A stretch of 64,000 bases of DNA from Providencia vermicola (GCF_010748935.1 NZ_CP048796.1:3475001-3539000); one strand, 5' to 3'; shown: positions 30,109-40,975, numbered from the stretch's first letter. Made by a program: numbers and translations. Notes: a model not told the origin generated them from the sequence alone.

Positions 30109-30921
30109 TTATTTGAAATTCCGCTCTCTCTTAATCAAATCATAGGCAGCCTGTATTGACTGCGTTTTCTGTTTCGCGATTTCCATCATCTCTGGAGGCA
30201 AACCTTTTGCTATCAGTTTATCTGGATGGTGCTCACTCATTAATTTACGGTATGCGCGTTTAATGGTTGTGGGGTCATCATTAATGGAGACGCCAAGCAC
30301 TTTGCATGCATCTTCAATTGTTGGCCCATTAGAAGGCTGATAATGACCACCTGATTGATGCGAGTAGCCATGTCCAAATTGCCGCCCTCCTTGGATCATG
30401 TCTAAGAATTGCTCAAATTGTGTTTTCGAGATCCCCAGTTCTTCAGCGATAATAAACAGGACTTTTCTTTCATTTGGGTGCAGGTTGCCATCGGCAAATG
30501 CCGCCTGTAGTTGAATTTCCAGAAACATCTGAATTAAGTCAAAGCGACCATAGCAAGCCATACGTAATTGTTTAAGGACATCACGCAATGGAAAATCAGG
30601 TGATTTACCTTCTCTAAATGCTTGTTGAGCCGCCTTACGTGTTTCGCCATGTATCTGCATTCTGTCCATCAAGTTTGATGCTAATTGAATGTCTGTCTCG
30701 GTTACACGGCCTTTTGCTTTTGTTAAATGCCCGAGAATTTGGAAGGTACTGGCGAAGAATATGATCTGGCGATCGCGCTTATTCATCGCACCAGAAAATT
30801 TACGTTGCGCTGATGCTTTATCAAAACCATGACCTAAAATTAACCCTACAAGTGCGCCCCAGAAGCCTAAACCCGAGACTATTGCGAGTACAACACCTAT
30901 AATTTTGCCCCAATAGTGCAT
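30109..30921 (-). CDS. djlA: Membrane-anchored DnaK co-chaperone DjlA
   Basis: DjlA is a type III inner-membrane J-protein that stimulates DnaK and influences Rcs-controlled capsule expression. The 270-residue protein has one N-terminal membrane helix (about 6-29, [23 protein letters not shown]), a TerB-like alpha domain (about 50-180), a short Gly/His/Ser linker ([17 protein letters not shown]) and a C-terminal J-domain (about 205-270) with the HPD motif at 232-234. Length agrees with E. coli DjlA (271). It is divergent from lptD, with 178 bp between the two starts, as in E. coli. Confidence 0.96.
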   Translation of the reverse strand: MHYWGKIIGVVLAIVSGLGFWGALVGLILGHGFDKASAQRKFSGAMNKRDRQIIFFASTFQILGHLTKAKGRVTETDIQLASNLMDRMQIHGETRKAAQQAFREGKSPDFPLRDVLKQLRMACYGRFDLIQMFLEIQLQAAFADGNLHPNERKVLFIIAEELGISKTQFEQFLDMIQGGRQFGHGYSHQSGGHYQPSNGPTIEDACKVLGVSINDDPTTIKRAYRKLMSEHHPDKLIAKGLPPEMMEIAKQKTQSIQAAYDLIKRERNFK

Positions 30922-31099
30922 ATATCCCTCAATTCTTCAATGCTCAGAATGCAATTTTGCATTATCATACTATCCATTCTGCTCGGTGCATAACTACAAG
31001 CGCGTAAAGTTTTTTACATTATACTGGCGCAATGTAGTTGGCTAAGTTAGTCTTTGAGCGTTTGCCGGCTATGCCAATTACGACGGAACCGCATATTTA

Positions 31100-33469
31100 A
31101 TGATGAAAAAAAGCTATCCAACACTACTTGCCACCATGGTATGGGCGGCAATTTACAGTCAGCAAGCGCATGCTGACCTTGCAGCACAATGTATGCTGGG
31201 CGTCCCTGTTTATGACAAACCGCTGGTTAAGGGCGATCCTAAAGATTTACCGATACGTATCACTGCTGAAGACGTTCAGGGTGAATACCCTAACTTTGTC
31301 GAATACAAAGGTGATGTTGATATTCAACAGGGTAACCAAACGTTAACCGCTGATACCGTAAGATTGACACAAACAAACCCAGATAGTGCTGATCCGATCC
31401 GTGAAGTCACCGCAACAGGTAACGTTCACTATGACGACCCACAGATTATTCTAAAAGGCCCAAGCGCATGGTCTAATTTGAATAATAAGAATACCGATGT
31501 CGATGATGGCAACTACATGATGGTTGGCCGCCAAGGACGCGGTGAAGCGAAAAAAATGAAAATGCGTGGTGAAAACCGTTATTCCATCATGGAAAACGGC
31601 ACATTCACCACCTGCCTACCCGGCAATAATAGCTGGAGTGTCGCTGGCTCAGAAGTCATCATTGACCGTGAAGAAGAAGTCGCTGAAATTTGGCATGCCC
31701 GTTTTCGCCTTGGCGATGTGCCGGTATTTTATAGCCCGTACATGCAATTACCGATTGGTAATAAACGTCGTTCAGGCTTCTTAATTCCAACAGGCAGTTA
31801 CTCCAATAATGATGGGCTGGAATTTTCACTGCCATATTATTGGAATATTGCACCAAACTACGATGCCACGATTACGCCGCAATTTATGACCCATCGAGGT
31901 GTAAAATTAAATAATGAATTCCGTTATTTGATTACGCCAGGTACGGGAACAATCGCCTTTGATTTTATTAATCACGACCGTGCTTATATCAAAGACAAAG
32001 AGCGTAATAAACGGGATGCACGTGACAGTAATGACCGCTGGTTATTCTATTGGCGCCATTCAGGGACGTATAACCAGCATTGGAACTTCAATGCCGATTA
32101 TACCAAAGTGAGCGATCGTCAATATTTTACAGACTTTAGTTCTCAGTATGGTAGTACTACTGACGGCTATGCGACCCAAAAATTCAGTACGGGTTATTCC
32201 GCTGAAAATTGGAATGCCACTTTAACTCATAAACAGTTCCAAATTTTTGTGGAAGATCCAAATCGACGCGCATACAAAGCCGAGCCTCAACTGGATTTTA
32301 ACTACTACAAGAATAATTTAGGTGCTTTTGATTTACACACCTATGCGCAAGCCGCGCGTTTCACGAGTGTAGGTAAAAACAACCCAGATGCAACTCGTCT
32401 GCATATCGAACCAGAACTCAGCCTACCGCTATCAAACGGTTGGGCAAATATGAATAACAGCTTCAAACTGTTAGCAACACATTATGATCAAGACATCCCT
32501 AAATCGAATAAAAATGAGAGTTTAGAAAAAAATGTCACCCGTGTGTTGCCGATGTTTAAAAGCGATGCAAAAGTTGTTTTCGAGCGTAACCTGCTTGAAG
32601 GCAGTGATTTTGTCCAAACGTTAGAGCCGCGTGTTCAGTATCTGTATATTCCATATAAAGATCAGGACAATATTAATAACTATGACTCCGCACTGCTTCA
32701 ATCCGACTATAACGGTTTATTCCGTGACCGTATTTATAGTGGTCTTGACCGCATTGCTTCGGCAAACCAATTTACCACTGGTGTGACGACGCGTATTTAT
32801 GATGAAACCCTAACAGAGCGTTTTAATTTTTCTGTTGGACAAATTTACTACTTTGAACGTCCTCGCGCAGGTAACTCAAGCCTACAGATCGACGATAAGA
32901 GTAATACCGGTTCCTTATTATGGGCGACAGATTCATACTGGCGTATTAATGATAAGTGGGGTGTCCGCGGTGGGCTTCAATATGACCGCCGTTTAGGCAA
33001 CGTCACGATGGGAAATGCGATTACCGAGTATCGCATTGATGCGGATCGTTTGTTACAGTTAAACTACCGCTTTGTTGACCGTGACTATATTCAAGCAACA
33101 TTCCGTCGTGATGAATCAGGCGGCTATACTTACACCCTCCCTGAATACCAAAAAGGTATCTCACAGGTTGGTGCCGTATTAAGTTGGCCACTGAGTGAAC
33201 GTTGGGGCTTTGTTGGCTCTTACTACTATGATACGAAACAACAACAGTCCGCCAGCCAATTGGTTGGTTTACAATACAACACCTGTTGTTGGGCGTTTAA
33301 CGTAGGCTATGAACGTAAGATTGTTGGTTGGCAAGAAGATAAGTTTAGCAGCGAATATGATAATAAATGGTCATTCAATGTGGAACTTAGAGGCCTAAAT
33401 AACAATCATAGTTTAGGTAGTCAGGAAATGCTGAATAGAGGTATCATGCCTTATCAGCGTGCATTCTGA
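31100..33469 (+). CDS. lptD: LPS-assembly outer-membrane protein LptD
   Basis: LptD is the 26-strand barrel that, with the lipoprotein LptE, inserts lipopolysaccharide in the outer leaflet. The 789-residue precursor has a signal peptide (cleavage after QQAHA at 25), an N-terminal beta-jellyroll OstA domain (about 50-200) and the barrel. The four cysteines that form the two functional disulfides are present: Cys31, Cys172 and the CC pair Cys729-Cys730. E. coli LptD has 784 residues. ATGATG at the start gives two possible start codons one codon apart. It heads the lptD-surA-pdxA-rsmA-apaGH cluster; SurA is needed for LptD folding, so the neighbours fit its job. Confidence 0.97.
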   Translation: MMKKSYPTLLATMVWAAIYSQQAHADLAAQCMLGVPVYDKPLVKGDPKDLPIRITAEDVQGEYPNFVEYKGDVDIQQGNQTLTADTVRLTQTNPDSADPIREVTATGNVHYDDPQIILKGPSAWSNLNNKNTDVDDGNYMMVGRQGRGEAKKMKMRGENRYSIMENGTFTTCLPGNNSWSVAGSEVIIDREEEVAEIWHARFRLGDVPVFYSPYMQLPIGNKRRSGFLIPTGSYSNNDGLEFSLPYYWNIAPNYDATITPQFMTHRGVKLNNEFRYLITPGTGTIAFDFINHDRAYIKDKERNKRDARDSNDRWLFYWRHSGTYNQHWNFNADYTKVSDRQYFTDFSSQYGSTTDGYATQKFSTGYSAENWNATLTHKQFQIFVEDPNRRAYKAEPQLDFNYYKNNLGAFDLHTYAQAARFTSVGKNNPDATRLHIEPELSLPLSNGWANMNNSFKLLATHYDQDIPKSNKNESLEKNVTRVLPMFKSDAKVVFERNLLEGSDFVQTLEPRVQYLYIPYKDQDNINNYDSALLQSDYNGLFRDRIYSGLDRIASANQFTTGVTTRIYDETLTERFNFSVGQIYYFERPRAGNSSLQIDDKSNTGSLLWATDSYWRINDKWGVRGGLQYDRRLGNVTMGNAITEYRIDADRLLQLNYRFVDRDYIQATFRRDESGGYTYTLPEYQKGISQVGAVLSWPLSERWGFVGSYYYDTKQQQSASQLVGLQYNTCCWAFNVGYERKIVGWQEDKFSSEYDNKWSFNVELRGLNNNHSLGSQEMLNRGIMPYQRAF

Positions 33470-33489
33470 TAATAATTATATACTTACAT

Positions 33490-33562
33490 GTGCTGCTAAC
33501 TAACTTCAAATACTTCGAGCTATACCCTTTTCAGCTCGCAAACGAGAACGTAAAAGCAGCAC
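33490..33562. repeat. Nested inverted repeats in the lptD-surA gap
   Basis: Outer arms GTGCTGCT (33490-33497) and AGCAGCAC (33555-33562) enclose a second pair, CGAGCT (33516-33521) and AGCTCG (33533-33538). The fold could be an RNA hairpin in the surA leader or a protein site. There is no T run, so it does not look like a simple terminator. Confidence 0.5.
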
Positions 33563-33617
33563 GAATCAAACGATTAACCTGCCTTGGGCGGAACCTAAAT
33601 CAATGAATAGGACCATT

Positions 33618-34937
33618 ATGAAGAATTGGAAAACGCTTATTCTGGGACTGATGTTTACAAGCTCCACAGTATTGGCTGCACCACAGCAAATGGATAAAGT
33701 TGCTGCTGTTGTCAATAACGGGGTTGTACTGGAAAGTGACGTCCAGAACATGTTGAACACCGTAAAATTAAACGCACGCAATGCAGGCCAACAAGTTCCT
33801 GATGATCAAACGCTTCGCCATCAAATCCTTGATCGTTTGATTACTGATAACATCATGCTGCAAATGGCCAATCAGATGCAGATTAATATCCCTGAAGATG
33901 CCGTGAATGCCACGATTGCGGATATTGCACGTCAAAACGGCTTAACTTTCGAACAAATGCAAGCCCGCCTAAAAGCAGATGGCATCGATATGGCCAAATA
34001 CCGTAGCGAGATCCGCAAAGAGATGTTGATCGCCGAGGTTCGTAATAATGAAGTTCGTCGCCGTGTGACTATTTTGCCGCAAGAAGTGGATTCGCTGGCT
34101 AAGCAGATCAGCAACCAAGCTGACTACGAAGCGAATGTGAATTTAAGTCACATCCTGATCCCTCTCCCTGAAAACCCAACCCAAGAGCAATTACAAAAAG
34201 CAGACGCTATTGTAACCAAAATCATGGGTGAACTGAAAAAGGGGACGAATTTCGGTAAATTAGCCATTGCCTACTCTGCGGACCCTCAAGCGCTGAAAGG
34301 CGGCAATATGGGGTGGTCTCGTCTACAAGAACTGCCGGTTGTCTTTGCAGAACAACTGAAAAGTGCGAAAAAAGGCGATATTGTCGGCCCAATCCGTTCA
34401 GGTGTCGGTTACCACATTTTGCAGGTAAACGATATTAATAGCGCGAATAAAACGATTTCCGTTACCGAAGTTAAGGCTCGTCACATCTTGATTAAATCAT
34501 CGCCAATTATGGATGATAACCAAGCGAGACAAAAGCTAGTTCAGATTTCACAAGATATCCGTAACGGCAAAACAACGTTTGAAGATGCAGCAAAAGAAGT
34601 GTCTGAAGATCCAGGTAGCGCCTTAAAAGGGGGTGAATTAGGCTGGAACATGCCTGATGTTTATGACCCTGCTTTTCGTGATGCTCTCATGAAACTGAAT
34701 AAAGGCGAGATCAGCCAACCTGTTCGTTCAAACTTTGGCTGGCATCTGATTCAGTTAGAAGATACCCGTAATGTTGATAAGACAGATGCGGCACAAAAAG
34801 ATCAGGCTTATCGTTTGCTGTTTAACCGTAAATTTAACGAAGAAGCGCAAAGTTGGATGCAAGAACAACGTGCAGCGGCATACGTTAATGTCATCGATGG
34901 ACGTGATAACCAATCTAATGACGAAAAATCTCAATAA
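33618..34937 (+). CDS. surA: Periplasmic chaperone and peptidyl-prolyl isomerase SurA
   Basis: SurA escorts outer-membrane proteins, including LptD, to the BAM complex. The 439-residue protein starts [12 protein letters not shown], matching E. coli MKNWKTLLLGIA, with a ribosome site AATAGGA about 8 nt upstream; an in-frame ATG at 33603 is less likely. It has a signal peptide (cleavage after TVLA at about 20), an N-terminal chaperone domain ([17 protein letters not shown]), two parvulin domains beginning [13 protein letters not shown] and [13 protein letters not shown], and the C-terminal helix with [16 protein letters not shown]. The 3' end overlaps pdxA by 20 nt. Confidence 0.96.
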   Translation: MKNWKTLILGLMFTSSTVLAAPQQMDKVAAVVNNGVVLESDVQNMLNTVKLNARNAGQQVPDDQTLRHQILDRLITDNIMLQMANQMQINIPEDAVNATIADIARQNGLTFEQMQARLKADGIDMAKYRSEIRKEMLIAEVRNNEVRRRVTILPQEVDSLAKQISNQADYEANVNLSHILIPLPENPTQEQLQKADAIVTKIMGELKKGTNFGKLAIAYSADPQALKGGNMGWSRLQELPVVFAEQLKSAKKGDIVGPIRSGVGYHILQVNDINSANKTISVTEVKARHILIKSSPIMDDNQARQKLVQISQDIRNGKTTFEDAAKEVSEDPGSALKGGELGWNMPDVYDPAFRDALMKLNKGEISQPVRSNFGWHLIQLEDTRNVDKTDAAQKDQAYRLLFNRKFNEEAQSWMQEQRAAAYVNVIDGRDNQSNDEKSQ

Positions 34938-35913
34938 ACCCATTGTTATAACCCCCGGCGAACCCGCCGGGGTAGGTCCGGACTTACTCATCCAGCTCGC
35001 TCAAGAGTTTTGGCCCGTCGAGCTTATTGCCTGTGCGGATCCTGAATTACTTCTCACTCGTGCGAAACAGCTTAACCTCCCACTCACATTAAAAATCTAT
35101 AACCCACACGATGAACATGACACGCAAGTGCCCGGTAGTTTATCGATTATTCCAGTGCATTTAAAAGCTCCCACACAAGCCGGTGTTTTGAATGTTGCCA
35201 ATGGTGAGTATGTCACAGAAACACTCGCAAGAGCGTGTGATGGCTGTTTAAGTGGTGAGTTCTCTGCTATTGTGACCGGGCCTGTACACAAAGGGATCAT
35301 TAATGATGCAGGTATTGCATTTAGCGGGCACACCGAATTTTTTGCAGACAGAAGTCATTGCCAACGTGTCGTGATGATGTTAGCAACAGAAGAGTTACGA
35401 GTCGCTCTTGCGACAACTCATCTGCCCTTGAAAGAGGTTTCCGCTGCCATTAGTCAACAAAGCTTACGTGAAGTGATCACGATTTTAGATCATGATTTAC
35501 GTACAAAATTTGGTGTAGAAGCACCAAATATCTATGTGTGTGGTCTAAATCCACATGCGGGCGAAAATGGCCATATGGGCATGGAAGAGATCGACACCAT
35601 TATTCCGGCACTAGAGACACTTCGTGCTGAAGGGATCAATCTGATCGGGCCGCTTCCTGCCGATACTTTATTTCAACCTAAATATTTAGAAGATGCAGAT
35701 GCTGTACTCGCAATGTATCACGATCAAGGCCTTCCTGTGTTAAAATACCAAGGTTTTGGTAGAGCCGTGAACATTACGCTTGGTCTGCCTTTCATTCGTA
35801 CCTCCGTTGATCATGGCACAGCGCTAGAGTTAGCAGGTACGGGTCGTGCTGATGCGGGCAGTTTTATCACCGCATTAAAGTTAGCTATCCAAATGACATA
35901 TAAGAATTCATGA
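34918..35913 (+). CDS. pdxA: 4-hydroxythreonine-4-phosphate dehydrogenase
   Basis: PdxA oxidises 4-phosphohydroxy-L-threonine in pyridoxal-phosphate synthesis. The 331-residue protein starts [20 protein letters not shown] at 34918, 20 nt before the surA stop, matching E. coli PdxA (329 aa). The frame is open further upstream but that part lies in surA and has no family similarity. Motifs include the substrate loop [14 protein letters not shown], metal-binding HTEFFA (His), [15 protein letters not shown] and [16 protein letters not shown]. It overlaps rsmA by 4 nt (ATGA), giving a coupled surA-pdxA-rsmA arrangement as in E. coli. Confidence 0.96.
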   Translation: MTKNLNKPIVITPGEPAGVGPDLLIQLAQEFWPVELIACADPELLLTRAKQLNLPLTLKIYNPHDEHDTQVPGSLSIIPVHLKAPTQAGVLNVANGEYVTETLARACDGCLSGEFSAIVTGPVHKGIINDAGIAFSGHTEFFADRSHCQRVVMMLATEELRVALATTHLPLKEVSAAISQQSLREVITILDHDLRTKFGVEAPNIYVCGLNPHAGENGHMGMEEIDTIIPALETLRAEGINLIGPLPADTLFQPKYLEDADAVLAMYHDQGLPVLKYQGFGRAVNITLGLPFIRTSVDHGTALELAGTGRADAGSFITALKLAIQMTYKNS

Positions 35914-36710
35914 ATAATAGAGTCCACCAAGGGCATCTTGCCCGCAAACGTTTCGGGCAGAACTTTTTAACTGACCAATTTATTATCGACAGTATTGTGG
36001 ATGCAATGCATCCGCAACCGGGACAAGCTATCGTTGAGATTGGCCCAGGTCTTGGTGCGCTTACTGAGCCAGTCGGTAGCCGAATTGATAAAATGACCGT
36101 TGTTGAGCTAGACCGCGATCTCGCGGCACGCTTGCAAGTGCACCCACAATTAAAAGATAAGCTGACAATTATCCAGCAAGATGCCATGACGGTGGATTTT
36201 GGTGAATTAGCAAAACAAGCTGGGCAGCCTTTACGTGTATTTGGCAACCTACCTTATAATATTTCAACACCGTTAATGTTCCATCTATTCACATTTACTA
36301 ACTCTATTGCAGATATGAATTTTATGCTGCAAAAAGAAGTGGTTAATCGACTTGTCGCAGGTCCTGGAAGTAAAGCCTATGGTCGTTTGAGTGTGATGGC
36401 ACAATATTATTGCCAAGTTGTTCCTGTGCTAGAAGTCCCACCAACTGCATTTGCACCACCCCCTAAAGTTGACTCAGCAGTGGTTAGGCTTATCCCTCAT
36501 CGAGAAAACCCTTATTTACTGAAAGATATCAAAATGCTTAGCCGTATTACTACGCAAGCGTTCAACCAGCGCCGTAAGACCATCCGCAATAGTTTGGGGG
36601 ACTTACTCAGTGTTGAACAGCTCACTGAACTCGGTATTGATCTTGGTACTCGCGCTGAGAATATTTCCGTTGAGGCTTATTGCAAAATGGCAAACTATCT
36701 AGCAAATTAG
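35910..36710 (+). CDS. rsmA: 16S rRNA (adenine-1518/1519-N6) dimethyltransferase
   Basis: RsmA (KsgA) dimethylates two adjacent adenosines in helix 45 of 16S rRNA, a late checkpoint in 30S assembly; loss gives kasugamycin resistance. The 266-residue protein has RFGQNFLTD at 14-22, the SAM motif [13 protein letters not shown] (about 43-54), motif [10 protein letters not shown] (113-120) and the C-terminal [12 protein letters not shown]. Length is close to E. coli RsmA (273). The start overlaps the pdxA stop by 4 nt. Confidence 0.97.
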   Translation: MNNRVHQGHLARKRFGQNFLTDQFIIDSIVDAMHPQPGQAIVEIGPGLGALTEPVGSRIDKMTVVELDRDLAARLQVHPQLKDKLTIIQQDAMTVDFGELAKQAGQPLRVFGNLPYNISTPLMFHLFTFTNSIADMNFMLQKEVVNRLVAGPGSKAYGRLSVMAQYYCQVVPVLEVPPTAFAPPPKVDSAVVRLIPHRENPYLLKDIKMLSRITTQAFNQRRKTIRNSLGDLLSVEQLTELGIDLGTRAENISVEAYCKMANYLAN

Positions 36711-36827
36711 CCAAATGTACTCTGTATAATTTGAGATAACACTGGCCAACAAAAGTCAGTGAAAGTAGTCAACAACAATACTACTACTTGAAAGATAACG
36801 AGTATAAAGGATTGAAAAGGAGGCACT

Positions 36828-37205
36828 ATGCTTAACGAACCGAATGTTAGCATTCAAGTACAGAGTGTCTATATCGTCAGTCAGTCTCAGCCTGAAATGG
36901 GGCGATATGTATTCGCTTATACTATATCGATCCGTAACTTAGGCCGAGAGGCTCTACAATTAATGAGCCGTTACTGGCTCATTACTAACAGTGATGGTCA
37001 TAAAACTGAAGTCCAAGGCGAAGGTGTTGTAGGTGAACAACCTATCATTCAACCGGGTACTGTGTATCGCTATACAAGCGGAGCTATACTGGAAACACCA
37101 ATGGGAACGATGGAAGGATATTACGTCATGTTAAACCATCGTGGGGAACATTTTCACGTTGATATCCCTGCATTTCGCCTTGCGCTACCAACTTTGATTA
37201 ATTAA
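36828..37205 (+). CDS. apaG: ApaG, DUF525 fibronectin-like domain protein
   Basis: ApaG is a 125-residue single-domain protein with an immunoglobulin/fibronectin III-like fold; its biochemical role is not settled, although a link to cobalt and magnesium tolerance is reported for the family. Family signatures visible are [27 protein letters not shown] and [20 protein letters not shown] near-perfect ribosome site (AAGGAGG) lies 5 nt before the start. The 117-bp gap after rsmA holds TATAAT at 36725-36730, a candidate -10 box, and a small inverted repeat AAGTAGT/ACTACTT. It is followed by apaH after 2 nt. Confidence 0.95.
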   Translation: MLNEPNVSIQVQSVYIVSQSQPEMGRYVFAYTISIRNLGREALQLMSRYWLITNSDGHKTEVQGEGVVGEQPIIQPGTVYRYTSGAILETPMGTMEGYYVMLNHRGEHFHVDIPAFRLALPTLIN

Positions 37206-37207
37206 TT

Positions 37208-38035
37208 ATGTCAACATATCTTATTGGTGATGTACACGGCTGTTATCGCGAATTACGTGCATTGCTAGAACAAGTCAATTTTGAGCCACAAAAAGATACG
37301 CTGTGGCTTACAGGGGATCTCGTTGCTAGAGGCCCTGAGTCATTGCAAGTCCTTCGCTATGTTAAAAGCCTTGGTTCATCGGTACGCTTAGTACTCGGCA
37401 ACCATGACCTACATCTTCTTGGTATTTATTGCAAAATAAGCCGTAATAAACCCAAAGATCATCTTGATGAGTTACTCCATGCGCCTGACGCTGACGAGTT
37501 AATTAATTGGTTGCGTCGCCAACCCTTATTACAAGTTGATGAAGAGAAAAAAATTATCATGGCCCATGCTGGTATCACACCACAATGGGATCTGCCGACG
37601 GCTCGTATGTGCGCGCGAGAAGTCGAGTCCGTTTTATCCAGTGATGCTTACCCACTCTTTATTGACGCTATGTATGGCGATATGCCGAATAATTGGTCTG
37701 AAAACTTAATGGGGCTCCCACGCCTACGTTTTAGCACCAACGTATTAACTCGTATGCGCTACTGCTTCCCTCATGGGCAACTCGATATGATTTGTAAGGA
37801 AAGCCCAGCTAAAGCCCCGTCACCACTGAAACCTTGGTTTGCCCTACCGAGTAAATTACCTGAAGGCTATTCTGTCTTTTTTGGTCATTGGGCATCCTTG
37901 GAAGGTAAACATACCCCTGAAAATATTTATGGTTTAGATACTGGCTGTTGCTGGGGTGGAGAGTTAACGTTGTTCCATTGGGAAACTAAACAATATTACC
38001 ATCAAAAATCATTGCAAAAGCGCCATAAAGATTAA
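37208..38035 (+). CDS. apaH: Diadenosine tetraphosphatase (symmetrical Ap4A hydrolase)
   Basis: ApaH cleaves Ap4A to two ADP and can also remove Np4 caps from RNA. The 275-residue protein belongs to the PPP phosphoesterase fold: GDVHGCYRE at 7-15, [21 protein letters not shown], and the later metal histidines in MAHAGI and FFGHW. Length agrees with E. coli ApaH (280). It follows apaG by 2 nt, which implies coupling. Downstream is a series of hairpins (38039-38194) between it and the convergent folA. Confidence 0.96.
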   Translation: MSTYLIGDVHGCYRELRALLEQVNFEPQKDTLWLTGDLVARGPESLQVLRYVKSLGSSVRLVLGNHDLHLLGIYCKISRNKPKDHLDELLHAPDADELINWLRRQPLLQVDEEKKIIMAHAGITPQWDLPTARMCAREVESVLSSDAYPLFIDAMYGDMPNNWSENLMGLPRLRFSTNVLTRMRYCFPHGQLDMICKESPAKAPSPLKPWFALPSKLPEGYSVFFGHWASLEGKHTPENIYGLDTGCCWGGELTLFHWETKQYYHQKSLQKRHKD

Positions 38036-38038
38036 TCG

Positions 38039-38145
38039 TTTAATTAACTTTATTTCATACTTAAATAAAGTTAATTAAATAACAGTTATTTTACATATCG
38101 TAAAATGACGGGTAATTTTTTTAATTAAATATATTAATTAAAAAA
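38039..38145. repeat. Three consecutive AT-rich perfect inverted repeats with four TTAATTAA octamers
   Basis: Arms are 38039-38055 with 38063-38079 (17 bp, 7-nt loop), 38088-38094 with 38100-38106 (7 bp, 5-nt loop) and 38117-38128 with 38134-38145 (12 bp, 5-nt loop). TTAATTAA occurs at 38040, 38071, 38121 and 38134. The run ends 22 bp before the GC-rich folA terminator. It may form cruciforms or act as apaH transcript ends. Confidence 0.75.
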
Positions 38146-38167
38146 GACAACATTCATACCGATAATA

Positions 38168-38194
38168 AAAAACGGAGCAATACGCTCCGTTTTT
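38168..38194. terminator. Bidirectional terminator between apaH and folA
   Basis: Perfect 11-bp stem AAAAACGGAGC (38168-38178) with GCTCCGTTTTT (38184-38194). Both strands end in a T run, so it can stop rightward apaH and leftward folA transcription; it lies 16 nt after the folA stop. Confidence 0.85.
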
Positions 38195-38209
38195 AAACTG
38201 AGAACAACA

Positions 38210-38713
38210 TTAAATTCTTTTGGTTAATATTTCAAAACAATAACCATGGGAGTTATTTTCATCGGCTTCATGATACTCGGTAAAAATAGAATCCCACTCA
38301 TCTGGTTCATAAATAGGGAAGTGTGTGTCACCAATCACTTCTGCATCGACATGAGTTAAATACAGTTTACTCGCAAGGGGTAAGAACTGCTGGTAGACTT
38401 TACCGCCTCCAATGACAATAATTTCATCATCATCTGAACCCGAGCCAGCTTGCTTAGCGGCAGCTAATGCCTCTTCGACAGAAGAAACCCAGATGACACT
38501 ATCATCAGCGCCTACCTTGCTGCTTAAGACGATATTGACTCGCTGAGGAAGCGGACGGCCAATTGATTCATATGTTACTCTTCCCATTATCACTGGTTTA
38601 TTTAAAGTATTACGTTTAAACCAAGCAAGGTCGCCAGGTAAATGCCAAGGCATCGTTTTTTCCATACCGATAACTTGGTCAATCGCCATAGCTGCGATTA
38701 AACTAATATTCAT
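38210..38713 (-). CDS. folA: Dihydrofolate reductase (trimethoprim target)
   Basis: FolA reduces dihydrofolate to tetrahydrofolate with NADPH and regenerates the cofactor consumed by ThyA. The 167-residue chromosomal-type enzyme has [40 protein letters not shown] N-terminal sequence with the catalytic acid in HLPGDLAWF (Asp28), the NADPH motifs [12 protein letters not shown] and [15 protein letters not shown], and the C-terminal [19 protein letters not shown]. It is about eight residues longer than E. coli FolA (159), the extra being a Ser/Asp-rich insertion ([11 protein letters not shown]) before the glycine loop. It converges on apaH and is divergent from the LysE-family gene. Confidence 0.96.
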   Translation of the reverse strand: MNISLIAAMAIDQVIGMEKTMPWHLPGDLAWFKRNTLNKPVIMGRVTYESIGRPLPQRVNIVLSSKVGADDSVIWVSSVEEALAAAKQAGSGSDDDEIIVIGGGKVYQQFLPLASKLYLTHVDAEVIGDTHFPIYEPDEWDSIFTEYHEADENNSHGYCFEILTKRI

Positions 38714-38885
38714 TTAGTCACCTTAGAGGCTAATATACAATTTTGTGCCCACTATACGTAAACAGAAATGCTTCGTCGACTAAATTTAATCTTCCTTAAA
38801 AAGTGGTTATTAATTTATACTCAAATAGTGATCCGACCGACTAAAAATAACATTAAAAAACAAATTTAGCTTATAGAGAAAACGA

Positions 38886-39500
38886 ATGTACGAAACCTCC
38901 ATATTAATCGCCACCATCGCTACATTAGGTATGCTTTCCCCTGGACCTGACTTCTTCCTTATTCTTAAAAATGCAGCGCGTTATCAACGCTCAGCAGCCT
39001 TAATGACCGCAATGGGGGTGATTAGTGCAGTTGCGCTCCATATGACCTATTGTGTCGCTGGACTTGCCGTTTTGATTACGACAACCCCTTGGCTATTTAA
39101 TGTATTGAAATATGCTGGCGCCGCTTATTTAATTTGGATCGGTATCAAAAGCTTAATGCCAAATTCAGGGCAAAAGATAGATCTCAACAACACGCAACAT
39201 GAGGTTGTTACCTTCAAGAAAGCCTTTATGCAAGGGTTTCTCTGTAATGTCCTCAATCCAAAGGCAACCCTGTTTTTTCTTGCTGTTTTCACGCAAGTTT
39301 TAAGTGTTGACTCCACTTTTGGTGAAAAATTATGGTTCGCCTTTATTATTTGGGGATTGGCTGCAATTTATTGGCCTCTGCTGGTTTGTTTAATTCAAAG
39401 CGCACCGGTCAGAAAAGGCCTAGCCAAAGTACAAAAGTATGTTGATAAAGTGCTAGGTGCGGTATTAATTGCTTTTGGAATACGTGTCGCACTGAGCTAA
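38886..39500 (+). CDS. LysE/RhtB-family amino-acid exporter
   Basis: A 204-residue inner-membrane protein with about six hydrophobic segments and the family signature near the N-terminus (LGMLSPGPDFFLILKNAARY). CNVLNPKATLFFLAVFTQV around residues 118-136 is also typical of LysE/RhtB exporters. Members export lysine, homoserine, threonine or other small amino acids; the substrate cannot be read from the sequence. It lies alone, divergent from folA and facing ftsP, at a junction where gene order departs from E. coli K-12. No regulator gene is next to it. Confidence 0.85.
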   Translation: MYETSILIATIATLGMLSPGPDFFLILKNAARYQRSAALMTAMGVISAVALHMTYCVAGLAVLITTTPWLFNVLKYAGAAYLIWIGIKSLMPNSGQKIDLNNTQHEVVTFKKAFMQGFLCNVLNPKATLFFLAVFTQVLSVDSTFGEKLWFAFIIWGLAAIYWPLLVCLIQSAPVRKGLAKVQKYVDKVLGAVLIAFGIRVALS

Positions 39501-39510
39501 TTTTGAGAAT

Positions 39511-39544
39511 AAAAAAAGCAGGCTAATTCATATCGCTAGCCTGC
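39511..39544 (-). terminator. Rho-independent terminator of ftsP
   Basis: GCAGGCTA (39518-39525) pairs with TAGCCTGC (39537-39544). On the minus strand the stem is followed by seven T (39517-39511). It also lies 10 nt past the LysE-family stop, so it separates the convergent genes. Confidence 0.8.
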
Positions 39545-39562
39545 TCGTTCACGCAAGAATGT

Positions 39563-40975
39563 TTAATTTTCAGGTGCGACAACCAATTGCCCCACTGAGC
39601 CTAAATCCGCCTTTTCTAAGTTATTACTGTAGAATAAAAATGGAAAGTGCTCATACGAAGGTTGCATCATCTGGACTAACAACTCGACTTTACCATCAAC
39701 CCACACCGTATCTTTCCAGCCAAAATCCTCTGGGGGAGTTGGTTTCCCATTATGGTTAATGACTTTAAAGCGTACACCTTCAATATGGAAAGACTGAGGG
39801 ACATTACTCGTCACCGCCCAACGCTCCCATCCGCCCTGTTGACTGGATAAATCGATACGACGCGTATCTTTTGTCGCATTATTTATTCCATAAGGCTCAT
39901 TAAGATGGATATCACGATTGCGAATAGATGAGGTAATTTGCGTCTTGTCTTCAACTAATTGAGTAGGCACATCATCGGTCACTAATGACATTAACCCTGT
40001 CGCTTTAATAGTTAATACATTCGTAGAGATGAGTGTGGTCGACGGCTCAAATAAGCTTTTCACTCTATCCATAAAAGTCGCTGACTCACCAGCCGTGATC
40101 GTCAGCTCTTCTGTTTTGGCCATATCAATTAACACTTCTCGACGCTCACCCGGAGCCAAAGAAAGCTCTGGAATACTAACAGGTGCCGTCAATAATCCTT
40201 GGTCAGAGGCAACCATCACGAAAGGGCGCCCATCGCTGATCTTCATAACATAGCGTCTGGAGTTTGAAGCATTCAGTAAGCGCAAACGGATCCAACCACG
40301 AGAAACCTCAACATACGGATCTTGAACACCATTGACTAATAATGTATCCCCTAAGAACCCATCTTCATTCGCCTGATACTCTGGAACCCCAAAGTTATCT
40401 AATCGTTTGTCTTGAATAATAATCGGAAAATCATCTACACCATAATGTTTTGGTATTCTCAGATTTTTTGTCGCATCATCTTCAATTATCCACATTCCCA
40501 GCAGGCCATTATAAATTTGAGGCCCCATTTTGCCTTCAGTGTTGGCATGATACCAAAGTGTGGCTGCTGGCTGCCGAATAGGAATGACAGGAGACCAATC
40601 AGCACCTGAAGAAATTAATCTCGCTGCGCCTCCCATTTGCGTGCCGGGCACTTGTAGACCACTGATCGTCATTGAGACAGGATCAGGTAATCGATTACTG
40701 TAAATAAGCTTAATATCATCGCCATTTTTAACTTTCACCGTCGGCCCAGGGTAAGTGCCGTTTACCCCCCATACATCGGCCGAATATTTGCCATCAAAAG
40801 ACCAATGTATCTTTTGTAATGTCAAAAACAGTGGTTGCCCCGATCTAGACTCTAACAATGGAGGAACAGGAAGCGGTGTTTTCCCATTACCGCTTGCAAA
40901 AGCACTATTTGGCACATTGACCAAACATAAAACCAACCCAGCCATGAGCAGAAGTTGGCGTCGACTGAATGACAT
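39563..40975 (-). CDS. ftsP: Cell-division protein FtsP (SufI), Tat-exported multicopper oxidase-like
   Basis: FtsP is a periplasmic protein that stabilises the divisome under stress. The 470-residue precursor has a Tat signal: FSRRQLLLMAGLVLCL at 3-18 with the twin Arg and a c-region ending at about residue 28. Three cupredoxin domains follow, with the segments NGTYPGPTVKVKNGDD, ATLWYHANTEGKMGPQIYNGLLGMWII and FPFLFYSNN. The multicopper-oxidase ligands are largely missing (for example LWYHAN without the HCH pattern), as expected for FtsP, so it is not an active oxidase. E. coli FtsP has 470 residues. Confidence 0.95.
   Translation of the reverse strand: MSFSRRQLLLMAGLVLCLVNVPNSAFASGNGKTPLPVPPLLESRSGQPLFLTLQKIHWSFDGKYSADVWGVNGTYPGPTVKVKNGDDIKLIYSNRLPDPVSMTISGLQVPGTQMGGAARLISSGADWSPVIPIRQPAATLWYHANTEGKMGPQIYNGLLGMWIIEDDATKNLRIPKHYGVDDFPIIIQDKRLDNFGVPEYQANEDGFLGDTLLVNGVQDPYVEVSRGWIRLRLLNASNSRRYVMKISDGRPFVMVASDQGLLTAPVSIPELSLAPGERREVLIDMAKTEELTITAGESATFMDRVKSLFEPSTTLISTNVLTIKATGLMSLVTDDVPTQLVEDKTQITSSIRNRDIHLNEPYGINNATKDTRRIDLSSQQGGWERWAVTSNVPQSFHIEGVRFKVINHNGKPTPPEDFGWKDTVWVDGKVELLVQMMQPSYEHFPFLFYSNNLEKADLGSVGQLVVAPEN

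Noticed and set aside
34771..34917. Upstream extension of pdxA
   Set aside because: It overlaps surA in another frame and is not similar to PdxA; the family starts at 34918.
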